Virus record (IMG/VR): IMGVR_UViG_3300022693_000766
Span: 1-37,267 of that record
Source: a virus
Length of the DNA: 37,267 nt
Strand: one strand, 5' to 3'
Shown here piece by piece: positions 1 to 8,116 of this stretch. The notes beneath the pieces were generated by a model, which had not been told where the DNA came from, did not search any database, and was given only the letters and a program-made list of their open reading frames with translations. Each line of letters starts with the position of its first letter. The stretch's first letter is position 1. A program made the position numbers and the translations under genes.

Positions 1-36
1 GTATTGGAAGATCAATTCACAGCTATCCCATTAAGA
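1..36. repeat. Terminal direct repeat, left copy (assembly overlap)
   Basis: Bases 1-36 are identical to 37232-37267. The capsid reading frame stays open across the join: 100 codons from 36932 to 37231 continue in frame at base 1. The simplest reading is the overlap of a circular contig, as expected for a circularly permuted, headful-packaged genome. A 36-bp repeat inside a coding sequence is unlikely to be a true packaged terminal repeat, but sequence alone cannot exclude it. Confidence 0.9.
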
Positions 37-792
37 AACGCCGGTCAAGATGCGTTAATGAATTGGGAAATGGAATTAACCCGTGACAAAGTCATCACAG
101 CCATGAATTCAATTTTGGGCGTTCCTTACGGCTCGGCATCAGAAGCTAATAAAGATATTTGGCTAGTGGATAACGCTGATCGTGTACTATTTGGCGCTCT
201 AAAGTCGAATGCTGGTGTTGACCATTCAGCGGCTTTGGCTAATATCGACAATACGGCGGATAAGCTAACGTCAGCCGCATTAACATTAATGAAGCGTATT
301 GCTAAAACCGCATCCCCTAAAATCGGGCCTATCAAGCCCCGTCAAGGTGGAATGACGAGTGATAGCTATGTTCTCTTTGTTCCTTCTCTGTTGTTAAGAG
401 ATTTAACCAATGAAGCGGCATTTCTTCAAGCTAACCGAGAAGCGAGAAATCGCGGAAAGTTAAACCCCATCTTTGCGGGTGCTGACTATATCTTTGATAA
501 TATCGCTATTATCGAAGTGGAAGACATTGAAGTCGATGCGGGTGCGGGTGCGGCTGCTATTGATGTGGCTCCTTGCTTCTTGTGTGGAGCGGGTGCGGTT
601 GCTATGGCATGGGCTAAACGTCCCCAGTCAATCGAAGAAGAATTCGATTATGGTGACAAGCAAGGTATCGCTATTCGTCAATGGTACGAAATCGTCAAAA
701 TGACTTTCGGAACTGATGGCGCTAGTGATACCGGTGATTTAAAAGATCACGGTATTGTCACGGGCTGGTTTGCCGCAGTAGGCGATGTTTAA
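1..792 (+). CDS. Major capsid protein, C-terminal part (N4-gp56/DUF4043-like)
   Basis: This is the continuation of the capsid gene that starts at 36932. Joined across the circular junction it encodes about 363 residues, of which 263 are here, starting in frame at base 1. The sequence has the soluble alpha/beta look of HK97-fold coat proteins. It resembles the N4-gp56/DUF4043 capsid family in its N-terminal opening, in a central Pro- and Arg-rich stretch before the 'SYVLFVPS' segment, and in its 'QGIAIRQWYEI' C-terminal region. It builds the procapsid shell with the scaffold encoded just upstream. A strong terminator follows 15 bases after the stop, consistent with very high expression. Family membership rests on recognition of sequence and context, not on a search. 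Confidence 0.85.
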   Translation, partial: VLEDQFTAIPLRNAGQDALMNWEMELTRDKVITAMNSILGVPYGSASEANKDIWLVDNADRVLFGALKSNAGVDHSAALANIDNTADKLTSAALTLMKRIAKTASPKIGPIKPRQGGMTSDSYVLFVPSLLLRDLTNEAAFLQANREARNRGKLNPIFAGADYIFDNIAIIEVEDIEVDAGAGAAAIDVAPCFLCGAGAVAMAWAKRPQSIEEEFDYGDKQGIAIRQWYEIVKMTFGTDGASDTGDLKDHGIVTGWFAAVGDV

Positions 793-806
793 GAGTTAAT
801 CCCATT

Positions 807-832
807 GGGGGCGTAAAAAACCCCCTTTTTTT
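807..832 (+). terminator. Rho-independent terminator after the capsid gene
   Basis: A GGGGG/CCCCC stem (807-811 with 821-825) and a 9-base loop are followed directly by seven T residues. It lies between the capsid stop and the next ribosome binding site, so it probably sets capsid mRNA above connector and tail mRNA by partial termination. Confidence 0.88.
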
Positions 833-843
833 CAGGTGAGATC

Positions 844-1047
844 ATGAAATATCGATATACAGGGGATTGTAACGGCTTTACGTTTAGAGGCATATCATTC
901 CCAATCAATGAACCTGTTGAAGTTACTGATCAGGACGCATTGAAGAAAATACAAAATAACTCTCATTTCTCAATTGTTAAATCCAGAAATACCAAGAAGG
1001 TGAAAGATGGCAACAGCGGCGGAAATAAGGGACAAGGCAGCTTTTAA
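844..1047 (+). CDS. Small head/connector-region protein, unknown function
   Basis: A 67-residue protein starting at ATG 844 with AGGTGAG seven bases upstream. Residues 1-45 form a compact domain of short strands ('FRGISFPINEPVEV' followed by a helix ending in 'FSIVK'). A Lys/Gly/Asn-rich, probably disordered tail follows. Small proteins of this pattern commonly sit between capsid and connector genes in podoviruses and siphoviruses and are thought to be head-associated. The last 41 bases overlap the start of the next gene in another frame. Function is inferred from position only. Confidence 0.75.
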   Translation: MKYRYTGDCNGFTFRGISFPINEPVEVTDQDALKKIQNNSHFSIVKSRNTKKVKDGNSGGNKGQGSF

Positions 1048-1357
1048 GCTAGGCGTTAAGGCATTAGGTCAAGCTTTAGAGAATTCAGTCTCTAGCGACC
1101 TGGACAATGCTTATATTGAGGTTTATGACCGACTAAGAGCTGAAGATCTTGTTAATTGGGATTCAACAGCAGACGTGCCCAACGATGTAGTTGATCCGGT
1201 CGTTTTCCTAGTGGCTTTTGCTCGTACTGTTGAGTATGGCGTGGCTGGTGAAAGATACCAGCGTATTGCATTAGGGGCCAGTCAATCGGAAACCCGAATT
1301 AGACGATCCCTCCAAGATGATTATTTCACGGATGAAAATGAGGCTTATTACTACTAA
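1007..1357 (+). CDS. Head-tail connector / tail accessory factor (P22 gp4-like)
   Basis: A 116-residue, mainly helical acidic protein beginning at ATG 1007, with an AAGAAGGTG ribosome binding site inside the end of the preceding gene. Its size, the helical segment near 'AAFKLGVKALGQ', the 'NAYIEVYDRLR' helix and the acidic aromatic C-terminus ('NEAYYY') match tail accessory factor gp4 of P22-like phages. That protein binds the portal ring after packaging and begins closing the head. Its stop overlaps the start of the gp10-like gene (TAATG), the order seen in P22 (gp4 then gp10). Assignment rests on residue pattern and synteny. Confidence 0.72.
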   Translation: MATAAEIRDKAAFKLGVKALGQALENSVSSDLDNAYIEVYDRLRAEDLVNWDSTADVPNDVVDPVVFLVAFARTVEYGVAGERYQRIALGASQSETRIRRSLQDDYFTDENEAYYY

Positions 1358-2757
1358 TGGCTATCGTTGCACTCCCATTGATTGGGCCAACTTATACCAA
1401 TCGATCCTTGCCTGTTGGCGCTCAAATTACTCGAAACTTTTATGCGACTCTTAACCAACAAGGTGGTGAATTAGTATCCTTTCAACCATTCCCTGGATTA
1501 AAGCCTTTCGCAACTGGTTTTGGTGAGTCTAGAGGAACAGGTGAGCGTAAAAAGGTTTTATACGAGGTTATGGGTGATTCTCTTTATAAAATAGACTCTA
1601 ACGGCGTAGTCACATTGCTTGGAGAAATTGAAGGGTCTAATCGATGTGTGTTAGTCGAAGATCAGGCAGGTAATCTCATTATTACTACCGGATTCGGCAA
1701 ACCTTATCAATATGACGGTACAGACTTAACGCAAGGGACAGATGTTGATTTGCCTAATGCGAATACAGTCGCTTATATTAATCGGCGGGTGGTTTATGAC
1801 GGAATAGACGGCGATGTGGCTTTTGCTAATTTAAGCGACCCCGATAATGTGAATAGTCTCAATGTGGCGATTGCAGAAGCGAAAGCCGATGATAGTAAGG
1901 CGGTATACGCTTATAAACAACAGCTTTTAGTCTTTGGTGATGATTCAATCCAGCCCATGTATAACAGCGGACAAGGTAATCCGCCTTATTCTTTTATTTT
2001 AAATGCGACTCATGAGATCGGAACGGCGGCGGTTCATTCAATTAATTCAAATAACAACTTTTTATACTTCTTAGGCAGTGATTTAGTGGTTTATCAAATG
2101 GCGGGTTTAGGCTTAAGACCGATTGGCAACCCTGCGATTGGTCAAGCCATCGAAAACTATGAAGATGTATCCAATGCTTTCGGCGTGTGTTTTACTTTAG
2201 ACAACATGAATTTTTACTTACTTTCCTTTCCAATCGGGAATGAAACATGGTTATACAACGAAACAGCCGGTATCTGGACCAATCTGGCTTTTGGCACGAA
2301 TGGCGCTCAACATCTTATATCGAGCTATAATTTAATTTATGGCAAACACCTTGTAACTGATAGACGAAATGGTAACGTCTACGAGTTAGATTTTGAAACT
2401 CATACCGACAATGGGGAGACTATCCAGAGAAGGCGCGATACCCTTTCGATTGACGGTGAAACCTTTGGAACGCCAGGGGTTGACATCTTTATGAACTTCC
2501 TGAAACTCGAAATAGAATCAGGCACCAGTTTAGTGACAGAAGCTTCACAAATTATCATGCAATATTCTGATGATAACGGGCGGTCATGGAGTTCTGAGCG
2601 ATTTTTAACCATTGGCGATCAAGGTGAATACCGGCATGAATTAGTATGGTGGGGATTAGGGACGTTCAAGAAAAGAATGTTCCGATTTACGATGACCGAT
2701 GCGATTAAATGGGTGCTTATTAAGCTTTCCGCTGACGTGGAGTTATCCAGTGGCTAA
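1357..2757 (+). CDS. Packaged DNA stabilization protein (P22 gp10-like)
   Basis: A 466-residue beta-rich protein. The N-terminus ('LPLIGPTYTNRSLPVGAQ', then 'RNFYATLN' and a 'PFPGLKPFATG' segment) is characteristic of the Phage_stabilise/gp10 family. Length is close to P22 gp10 (about 472 residues). Gp10 forms the hexameric tail hub below the gp4 ring and keeps packaged DNA from leaking out. The repeated short strands with Gly/Asp turns fit a beta-propeller-like hub. It starts within the stop of the gp4-like gene, and the next gene begins inside its last codons. Confidence 0.88.
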   Translation: MAIVALPLIGPTYTNRSLPVGAQITRNFYATLNQQGGELVSFQPFPGLKPFATGFGESRGTGERKKVLYEVMGDSLYKIDSNGVVTLLGEIEGSNRCVLVEDQAGNLIITTGFGKPYQYDGTDLTQGTDVDLPNANTVAYINRRVVYDGIDGDVAFANLSDPDNVNSLNVAIAEAKADDSKAVYAYKQQLLVFGDDSIQPMYNSGQGNPPYSFILNATHEIGTAAVHSINSNNNFLYFLGSDLVVYQMAGLGLRPIGNPAIGQAIENYEDVSNAFGVCFTLDNMNFYLLSFPIGNETWLYNETAGIWTNLAFGTNGAQHLISSYNLIYGKHLVTDRRNGNVYELDFETHTDNGETIQRRRDTLSIDGETFGTPGVDIFMNFLKLEIESGTSLVTEASQIIMQYSDDNGRSWSSERFLTIGDQGEYRHELVWWGLGTFKKRMFRFTMTDAIKWVLIKLSADVELSSG

Positions 2758-3220
2758 AGTCGATCCCTTTGTTATCCAATGGCCTGAAAAGTGGACAAGC
2801 GATCCAGAAATTAACCCGGTGATTAATTATTTAAACCGGTTCTTGCATGATCTATTTATTCGATCAGGTGGTGGGGAAGATTTACTCGATTCGACTGAGC
2901 AAGCGTTAACGAGTTCAAATTCCAGGGTATCAAGAAACGCGGCCAAGATTAACGCCTTAGAAAAGGTTGATTTTGAAGTTGAGCCTATTACGGCCGACTT
3001 TACGACCTTTAGGAATCAGATCATTATTTGTAAGAATACATCGAGCATCAATGTGACTTTAGACCCTCAAGCTTTACAAGATGATATTGTCACTATAAAA
3101 CGGAGAGGGGCGAAAGTAACCATTATAGGAACTATTAACGGGAAAACTGATTTAGTGATTAATGTTAAACAAAACGCACCAAAGCTAGCCTTCGATGGCG
3201 TTGACTGGAGTACTGTGTGA
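2750..3220 (+). CDS. Tail-associated structural protein, unknown role
   Basis: A 156-residue protein. I chose the GTG at 2750, not the upstream ATG at 2699. The GTG has GGAG (2739-2742) at good spacing and overlaps the gp10 stop by only eight bases, and the peptide encoded upstream of it is a shadow of the gp10 gene. The N-terminal part ('IQWPEKWTSDPEINPVINYL') is followed by a helix, a Gly-Gly-Gly hinge and a Ser/Asn-rich helix. Residues from about 75 on form a beta domain that ends in the 'KLAFDGVDWSTV' type motif common at the ends of phage tail domains. It sits where P22 encodes its tail needle, but I see no trimeric coiled-coil needle. Confidence 0.75.
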   Translation: MAKVDPFVIQWPEKWTSDPEINPVINYLNRFLHDLFIRSGGGEDLLDSTEQALTSSNSRVSRNAAKINALEKVDFEVEPITADFTTFRNQIIICKNTSSINVTLDPQALQDDIVTIKRRGAKVTIIGTINGKTDLVINVKQNAPKLAFDGVDWSTV

Positions 3221-4695
3221 GCGAAAATGTCTCTAGAGAGCTATTGACGACCGCATTTGGCGAAATAAAGGCCGAACAGTCTAACCCTATTTCACAAATC
3301 AGCGCTGAATATGGATTGTTTGATCAAACTCTCACAGTAATAGATTCGGGTGCGAGTGGCACAAATACTATCGTTGATAACAAGTTTACTTGTCAAACTG
3401 GCACTGATTCAGCAGGATTAGCCAGTATATTGTCATTAGCGCAATTAAAATACCGACCAGGGCAAGGCGCTTTAGCTCGATTTACCTCAGTTTTTACCGC
3501 TGGAGTCGCTGATTCTCAGCAGGTCGCGGGACTCATAACCGCAGAAAATGTATTCGGATTTGGTTATATTGGCGCAGCTTTTGGAGTGATTCATGCCTTT
3601 AATGGTGAAGCGGAAACCCAAGAATTAACCATTACAACCCCCGCAGCCGGTGGAGAGGATGCTACAATTACGGTAGACGGTACTGGCTTTACAGTGCCTT
3701 TAACAGCGGGAACGGTGCAACATAACGCCTTTGAAATAGCGTTGAGTTTAGATTCTCAAGTAGTGAATTATAATTTTACCTCCAATGATGACGTTGTTGT
3801 GTCGCAAGCTTTAATCTCTGGACCGATGGGGAGTTTTGCCTTCTCAAGTAGTACGGCGGTCGCGGCATGGGTGCAAGAAACAGCCGGAGTCGATCCCACT
3901 ATTAACTTTACGCCTCAAGCAAGTTGGAATGTCGATCCAAGAATAAACCCTGGATTAGATCCCGAGGATATACTCGAAAATTTAGACCCCACTAAAGGCA
4001 ATGTTTATCAAATCCAATACCAATATTTGGGCTTTGGCGCGATTAAATTCTTTTTAGAGGATAATGATACTGGTGAATTTGTGCTAGTTCATATGATTAA
4101 ATTTACTAATACGTCAACTTTGCCTAGTGTGAATAATCCCACTTTCAGAATAGGTTGGTTATGCAGGAATTTAGGCAATACCAGTAATTTAACCACAGCA
4201 GGATCAAGTGCGGGTATTTTTATTGAAGGACTAGCGAGAAGGGATACACCGGCACGATCAGATTTTAATGACCAATTATCGGTTGGTACGACGTTGACCA
4301 ATATTGCAAGTTTTAGAAACCGGATCAGCTTTGGCGGTAAAGTCAACCGAATCCCTATTTTTCCGTCACTGGTGTCTGCATCCACACAAGCAAATAAATC
4401 AGCCTTTTTCCAATTATTAGCCAATCCTACTTATGGCGGAGACTTAGATTTCTCTTACATTGATAAAAACTCATCCGTGATGGAAGTAGCGAAAGATAGT
4501 GTATCAGTAACGGGCGGCGTTGTAGTGGGCACTGTCACGGTTGTTAATGGTAGCTCATTACTATTAAGGTTGAATTCAGGCGCTTCACAAAGTACAGTAT
4601 TAAATCCAGGGAATACGCTTTGTATAGCTTCTCAAGTCTCAAGCGGGGCGGCGGGTGATATGCAAGCGAGTCTAACATGGCAGGAGGATATTTAA
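3217..4695 (+). CDS. Tail or appendage structural protein, beta-rich
   Basis: A 492-residue protein starting at GTG 3217, which overlaps the previous stop (GTGA) and has GGAG (3207-3210) upstream. The protein is rich in Ala, Gly, Thr, Ser and Asn, with few charged residues and many predicted strands. It includes a 'QELTITTPAAGGEDATITVDG' segment near residues 137-157, a motif seen in modular phage appendage domains. No enzyme signature is visible. A clean GGAGG then leads to the next gene. Likely a fibre or baseplate-like component of the short tail. Confidence 0.7.
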   Translation: MSENVSRELLTTAFGEIKAEQSNPISQISAEYGLFDQTLTVIDSGASGTNTIVDNKFTCQTGTDSAGLASILSLAQLKYRPGQGALARFTSVFTAGVADSQQVAGLITAENVFGFGYIGAAFGVIHAFNGEAETQELTITTPAAGGEDATITVDGTGFTVPLTAGTVQHNAFEIALSLDSQVVNYNFTSNDDVVVSQALISGPMGSFAFSSSTAVAAWVQETAGVDPTINFTPQASWNVDPRINPGLDPEDILENLDPTKGNVYQIQYQYLGFGAIKFFLEDNDTGEFVLVHMIKFTNTSTLPSVNNPTFRIGWLCRNLGNTSNLTTAGSSAGIFIEGLARRDTPARSDFNDQLSVGTTLTNIASFRNRISFGGKVNRIPIFPSLVSASTQANKSAFFQLLANPTYGGDLDFSYIDKNSSVMEVAKDSVSVTGGVVVGTVTVVNGSSLLLRLNSGASQSTVLNPGNTLCIASQVSSGAAGDMQASLTWQEDI

Positions 4696-5016
4696 ATGGC
4701 TATTCAAGAGGCATCGGTTGCCAATGCTCTATCTTTATCAAATAAACCCCCAGAAGGGCCAGTATACGATTCATTAGCAATCACTGAGATTGACGACCAA
4801 ATAACCACCAGAGCCACTAACGGAAAATTTACAGCAAAAGTCGTATTTGACACAAGACTAAGGCCGAAGGGTTTACAAGTTCAACAGTCAGATAATAGCT
4901 GGATACTTCTCAACAACGTCACAGAGGCTTTAGCTGAAAGAAGTTACCGAGTGAAGCGAGATGATAAACCTAACAAAGATAAAACAACCATAGAGGTGGC
5001 CTGGGATAATGGCTAG
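4696..5016 (+). CDS. Hypothetical structural-region protein
   Basis: A 106-residue protein beginning one base after the preceding stop with a CAGGAGG ribosome binding site. It has an N-terminal Ala/Ser/Leu stretch, a Pro-containing linker and a C-terminal beta region with alternating hydrophobic residues. No family is recognised. Its place among tail genes suggests a small virion or assembly protein. Confidence 0.65.
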   Translation: MAIQEASVANALSLSNKPPEGPVYDSLAITEIDDQITTRATNGKFTAKVVFDTRLRPKGLQVQQSDNSWILLNNVTEALAERSYRVKRDDKPNKDKTTIEVAWDNG

Positions 5017-5362
5017 CAATCCACTCATACCAATTTCAGACGAAGGCAACGGGTTTAATTTAACCACCAGCTTTCAAACGATTTATACTGTGCCTGGTGA
5101 TATATTAAGGGCGGGTATTGATGCGATTGTGTTTAACAACTATTCGTCTAGCAATACGACGATTACTATCAGGCTATCTCAAACGGGATCAACCGATCTA
5201 TTTGACGAAGTGGTGACAGAGAGAGTAATTAGGAAAAAGGACAGCTTTCTAGCCCCTGGTATCATCGGACAAGCTATTTTATCCGGTGGTACAATACAGG
5301 TCAAAGTTGGTAATGATGATCGCGTCAATGGAAAACTAACCGTGACAGAGATAAGTTCATGA
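5009..5362 (+). CDS. Hypothetical beta-sandwich virion protein
   Basis: A 117-residue protein overlapping the previous gene by eight bases. The pattern is short strands with Thr/Ser/Asn turns ('SFQTIYTVPGDILRAGIDAI', 'SSSNTTITIRL', 'TIQVKVGNDDRVNG'), typical of small jelly-roll or Ig-like phage capsid or tail decoration proteins. The stop codon overlaps the next start (ATGA). No family is recognised, and a virion role is inferred from composition and neighbours. Confidence 0.65.
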   Translation: MASNPLIPISDEGNGFNLTTSFQTIYTVPGDILRAGIDAIVFNNYSSSNTTITIRLSQTGSTDLFDEVVTERVIRKKDSFLAPGIIGQAILSGGTIQVKVGNDDRVNGKLTVTEISS

Positions 5363-6219
5363 ATTTAACTGCACAACTAGATATTAACGGAACCTTTAAC
5401 ACAGAGTTAAAACCGAGTTTTGATAAACTTCCTGTCGAGAAGTGCCGAGAGATGTTTGATAACCTGGAAAATGCACTATTAAAACTTCCTCAAATATCTG
5501 ACGAAGAATATCAATTAAAAGAATCTTATTCCGGTGGAATTTATTGCAGACAATTCACTATACCGGCCGGAGCTTTGGTAACAGGCCGAATCTATAAACG
5601 GGACCATATCGAGATCATGATTAGCGGTAATGTGTTGATCGTTTCAGCCGATGGGCCAAAGAAACACTATATAGGGTATAATATGATTGAGGCTAAGGCT
5701 GGCAAGCGTCAAGCGGGTCTAGCAGTAGAAGATACAATCTGGATGACGGTTTACAAAGTACCCGAAAGCGTACCCTCCGATAAACGGTTAGATTATGCCA
5801 CAGTGGGTAGTTTTGATGAATATAATAAGTTTATTAACCAGGAAGATTACGACAATTTATTACTTGAATTGGGCATGAATCAAGATCAGATGGATGAAAT
5901 AGTAAAAACTGATGACGTTGTGAACATGGACCCAACGTATAACCATATTTATGTCGAAGATTCAGACGTACAAGGGAAAGGGTTATTTACCAAAGAGCCT
6001 ATTGATCAAGGTGAGATTATTTGCCCATCGAGAATAGGCAATAAAAGAACCATAGCGGGAAGGTATTCAAATCATTCATTATCCGCTAATAGCTCGCCCT
6101 ATACTGAAAATGGAAAGTTTTATTTTATAGCAAAAAAAGATATTAAAGCGGGTGAAGAGATTACATCTAATTATCGCGAAATACTTAAGTTTAGAAGCAT
6201 AAAAGGTGATTTATCATGA
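5359..6219 (+). CDS. Cupin-like plus SET-domain protein in the tail operon
   Basis: A 286-residue protein. Residues about 58-135 look like a small cupin-type beta barrel ('IPAGALVTGRIYKRDHIEIMISG', with H83 and E85, then Trp128). A linker of about 60 residues follows. Residues 196-274 match the SET fold: GKGLF (206-210), RYSNHS (235-240, the Asn-His-Ser motif that contacts S-adenosylmethionine) and GEEITSNYRE (265-274, containing the SET Asn-Tyr motif). SET enzymes transfer methyl groups from S-adenosylmethionine to protein lysines. Lying between tail genes and the DNA-ejection proteins, it may be a virion component or modify one. The post-SET cysteines of eukaryotic enzymes are absent. The domain call is based on visible motifs; activity and target are unknown. 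Confidence 0.78.
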   Translation: MNLTAQLDINGTFNTELKPSFDKLPVEKCREMFDNLENALLKLPQISDEEYQLKESYSGGIYCRQFTIPAGALVTGRIYKRDHIEIMISGNVLIVSADGPKKHYIGYNMIEAKAGKRQAGLAVEDTIWMTVYKVPESVPSDKRLDYATVGSFDEYNKFINQEDYDNLLLELGMNQDQMDEIVKTDDVVNMDPTYNHIYVEDSDVQGKGLFTKEPIDQGEIICPSRIGNKRTIAGRYSNHSLSANSSPYTENGKFYFIAKKDIKAGEEITSNYREILKFRSIKGDLS

Positions 6220-6872
6220 GTGGATGGGTGGCTGGTGCAGTCGTTGTTGGTAGTGTCATACAAAGCCGATCAGCATCGTCGGCATCAAGAAGGCAGCAAG
6301 CGGGTGATAACGCCGCAATAGACGAGCAAAGAGCCGCTAGAGAGCAGTTCACGGAATTACTAGCGCCTTTTAGAGAGTTCGGCTTAGAGTCGATGGAAGG
6401 TTTAAGGGAATTATTATTTAATCCTGAAGCCGGTCTAGAGCAAATTGCGCCGGTGGTTGATTTTCTGCGTAGAGAAGGATTTGAAGATATCCAAGAGTCA
6501 GCGGCGGCGGGTGGTCGTTTGGGTGCGGGTGGTACTCTTAAAGACTTAACCCAATTTAACACTGATTTAACGTCTACTATTATTCCGCAGCTACAAAATC
6601 AGCGTTTTAATCAATTATTCAATGTTTTATCATTGGGTCAGAATGCTGCGGCGGGAACAGGTACAGGAATATTAAACACCGCTAATAACATTTCAGGTTT
6701 TCAAAGCAATATAGGCCGGACCAGGGGTGATGAATCAATTAACCGTTCCAACGCATTAACAACCGGCATCAGTAATTTTGCTCAATTAATCGGTAGTCAA
6801 CCACAAGGCGGGAGTATCCCAATTTCAACAAGTAGTCCACCGCCGGTAGACGCTTCGAGGGTTCCATTCTAA
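6216..6872 (+). CDS. DNA ejection protein (P22 gp7-like)
   Basis: A 218-residue protein with a hydrophobic Gly/Val/Ala N-terminus ('WVAGAVVVGSVIQ'), then a Ser/Arg/Gln-rich helical region, and a C-terminal half rich in Gly, Asn and Thr. This is the layout of P22 gp7-type transfer proteins, which leave the virion with the DNA and help build the trans-envelope channel. It starts in the stop of the SET gene and is followed without a gap by two larger ejection-type genes, matching the P22 gp7-gp20-gp16 order. Mature gp7 is N-terminally processed in P22; whether that holds here cannot be seen. Confidence 0.75.
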   Translation: MSGWVAGAVVVGSVIQSRSASSASRRQQAGDNAAIDEQRAAREQFTELLAPFREFGLESMEGLRELLFNPEAGLEQIAPVVDFLRREGFEDIQESAAAGGRLGAGGTLKDLTQFNTDLTSTIIPQLQNQRFNQLFNVLSLGQNAAAGTGTGILNTANNISGFQSNIGRTRGDESINRSNALTTGISNFAQLIGSQPQGGSIPISTSSPPPVDASRVPF

Positions 6873-8116
6873 TGAGACATTTTACCCCATTTAATCCAGT
6901 TCAAGCCTTTCAAGTAGGACGACAAAACGCCTTATCCATTCAAGGCCAAGAGCAAGGCATCGCTAGAGAGACCGCGGCGGCTCCTATTAGAAACCAGGCG
7001 AAAGAATTAGGCTTGCAAACCCAGCAGCGAAGTTTTGAAAGAACGGGCGTACAAAATGAGCAAAGTGACGCCGTTCAGAAAGCCACTATTTTAAATAATG
7101 TAGCCAGGTCTTTAGCGACTATTCCCGAAAACCAGAGAGCGGCCGCATTTAGTCAGATAGAGCCTAAGTTAGCAACCTTTGGCATTGAAACCAATAATAT
7201 TAAAGATCGGGGATTTTCTGATGGTCAGCTACAGCTAGCCATAGCAGGGACCCAAGGCCTCATTAATGATCCCAGTAAACTAGCGCAATTATCATCCGGC
7301 CAAAGAGAGCGCGGTGATTTAAAGGCCGATTTAGAGGGTGCCTTTCTTCCTAATGGACAGTTGAAAGATGTTAATGACATGACAGCCATCCAAAGAGCCG
7401 CAGCTATTGGTTTAAAACTAATACCTGGCGCGGGAACAGCAACCGGTATCGAAAGAATATCATCAAAACAAGAAACGGTTGACCAAGTGGCAGACGCAGA
7501 GAAAGCCATTACCACTAGCAAGGAAGAGGGCAAGCTTGACGCTCAAGGCAGACTAGCGCCTAACATTGAAAAGCAAAAACTTCTTGCCAAAGACGCGGGA
7601 GCGTTATCAACACAATTATTTAAACGGTTAGGTGGATTAGAGAAAAACATCACCAACTTAAGGGAAGGTATCCGATTAATTGATTCAGGCGCGGCTTCCG
7701 GTCCTATTGATAAGTGGTTCCCAAGCTATAACCCTCAAACAATTGCGTTAGACAACCTGAAAAACCGATTAGGGCTTGATGTTATCGGCTCGATCACTTT
7801 CGGTGCATTATCACAGAAAGAACTTGAAGTGGCTTTTGATACGGCTGTTCCTTCTAATTTAAATGAGGGCGCTCTAAAAGACTGGTTTACAGAACGAATT
7901 GAAGCGCAAACAAAACTCTTAACCGCTATTGAAGATGCGGGAATATTCCTGGCTGAAGATGGGGCAACTATCCCTAAATTAATGGCAAAGCGTAGAGCGG
8001 AGAGAAACCAAGGAAACCCACCAGCGCAGCAATTTAAAGAAGGCCAAACAGCGACCAACGCGCAAGGCCAAAGCATAATATTCACTAACGGTAATTGGGT
8101 GGTCAATAATGGCTAA
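6872..8116 (+). CDS. DNA ejection protein (P22 gp20-like)
   Basis: A 414-residue protein, strongly helical and rich in Ala, Gln, Glu and Arg. It has long amphipathic stretches, repeated 'Gln-Gly-Gln' turns near the N-terminus and a short Gly/Asn C-terminus ('TNGNWVVNNG'). The C-terminal 'FKEGQTATNAQGQSIIFTNG' segment is a small repeat-like motif common in phage injection proteins. Position and composition match P22 gp20, which is ejected with the genome. The start overlaps the stop of the gp7-like gene (TAATG). Confidence 0.72.
   Translation: MRHFTPFNPVQAFQVGRQNALSIQGQEQGIARETAAAPIRNQAKELGLQTQQRSFERTGVQNEQSDAVQKATILNNVARSLATIPENQRAAAFSQIEPKLATFGIETNNIKDRGFSDGQLQLAIAGTQGLINDPSKLAQLSSGQRERGDLKADLEGAFLPNGQLKDVNDMTAIQRAAAIGLKLIPGAGTATGIERISSKQETVDQVADAEKAITTSKEEGKLDAQGRLAPNIEKQKLLAKDAGALSTQLFKRLGGLEKNITNLREGIRLIDSGAASGPIDKWFPSYNPQTIALDNLKNRLGLDVIGSITFGALSQKELEVAFDTAVPSNLNEGALKDWFTERIEAQTKLLTAIEDAGIFLAEDGATIPKLMAKRRAERNQGNPPAQQFKEGQTATNAQGQSIIFTNGNWVVNNG

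Noticed and set aside
473-703. Second + strand frame inside the capsid gene
   Set aside because: The capsid frame is clearly the coding one; this peptide is out of frame and has no start signals.
4089-4424. Minus-strand frame of 111 codons inside a tail gene
   Set aside because: Shadow of the well-formed + strand gene; no ribosome binding site and no family resemblance.
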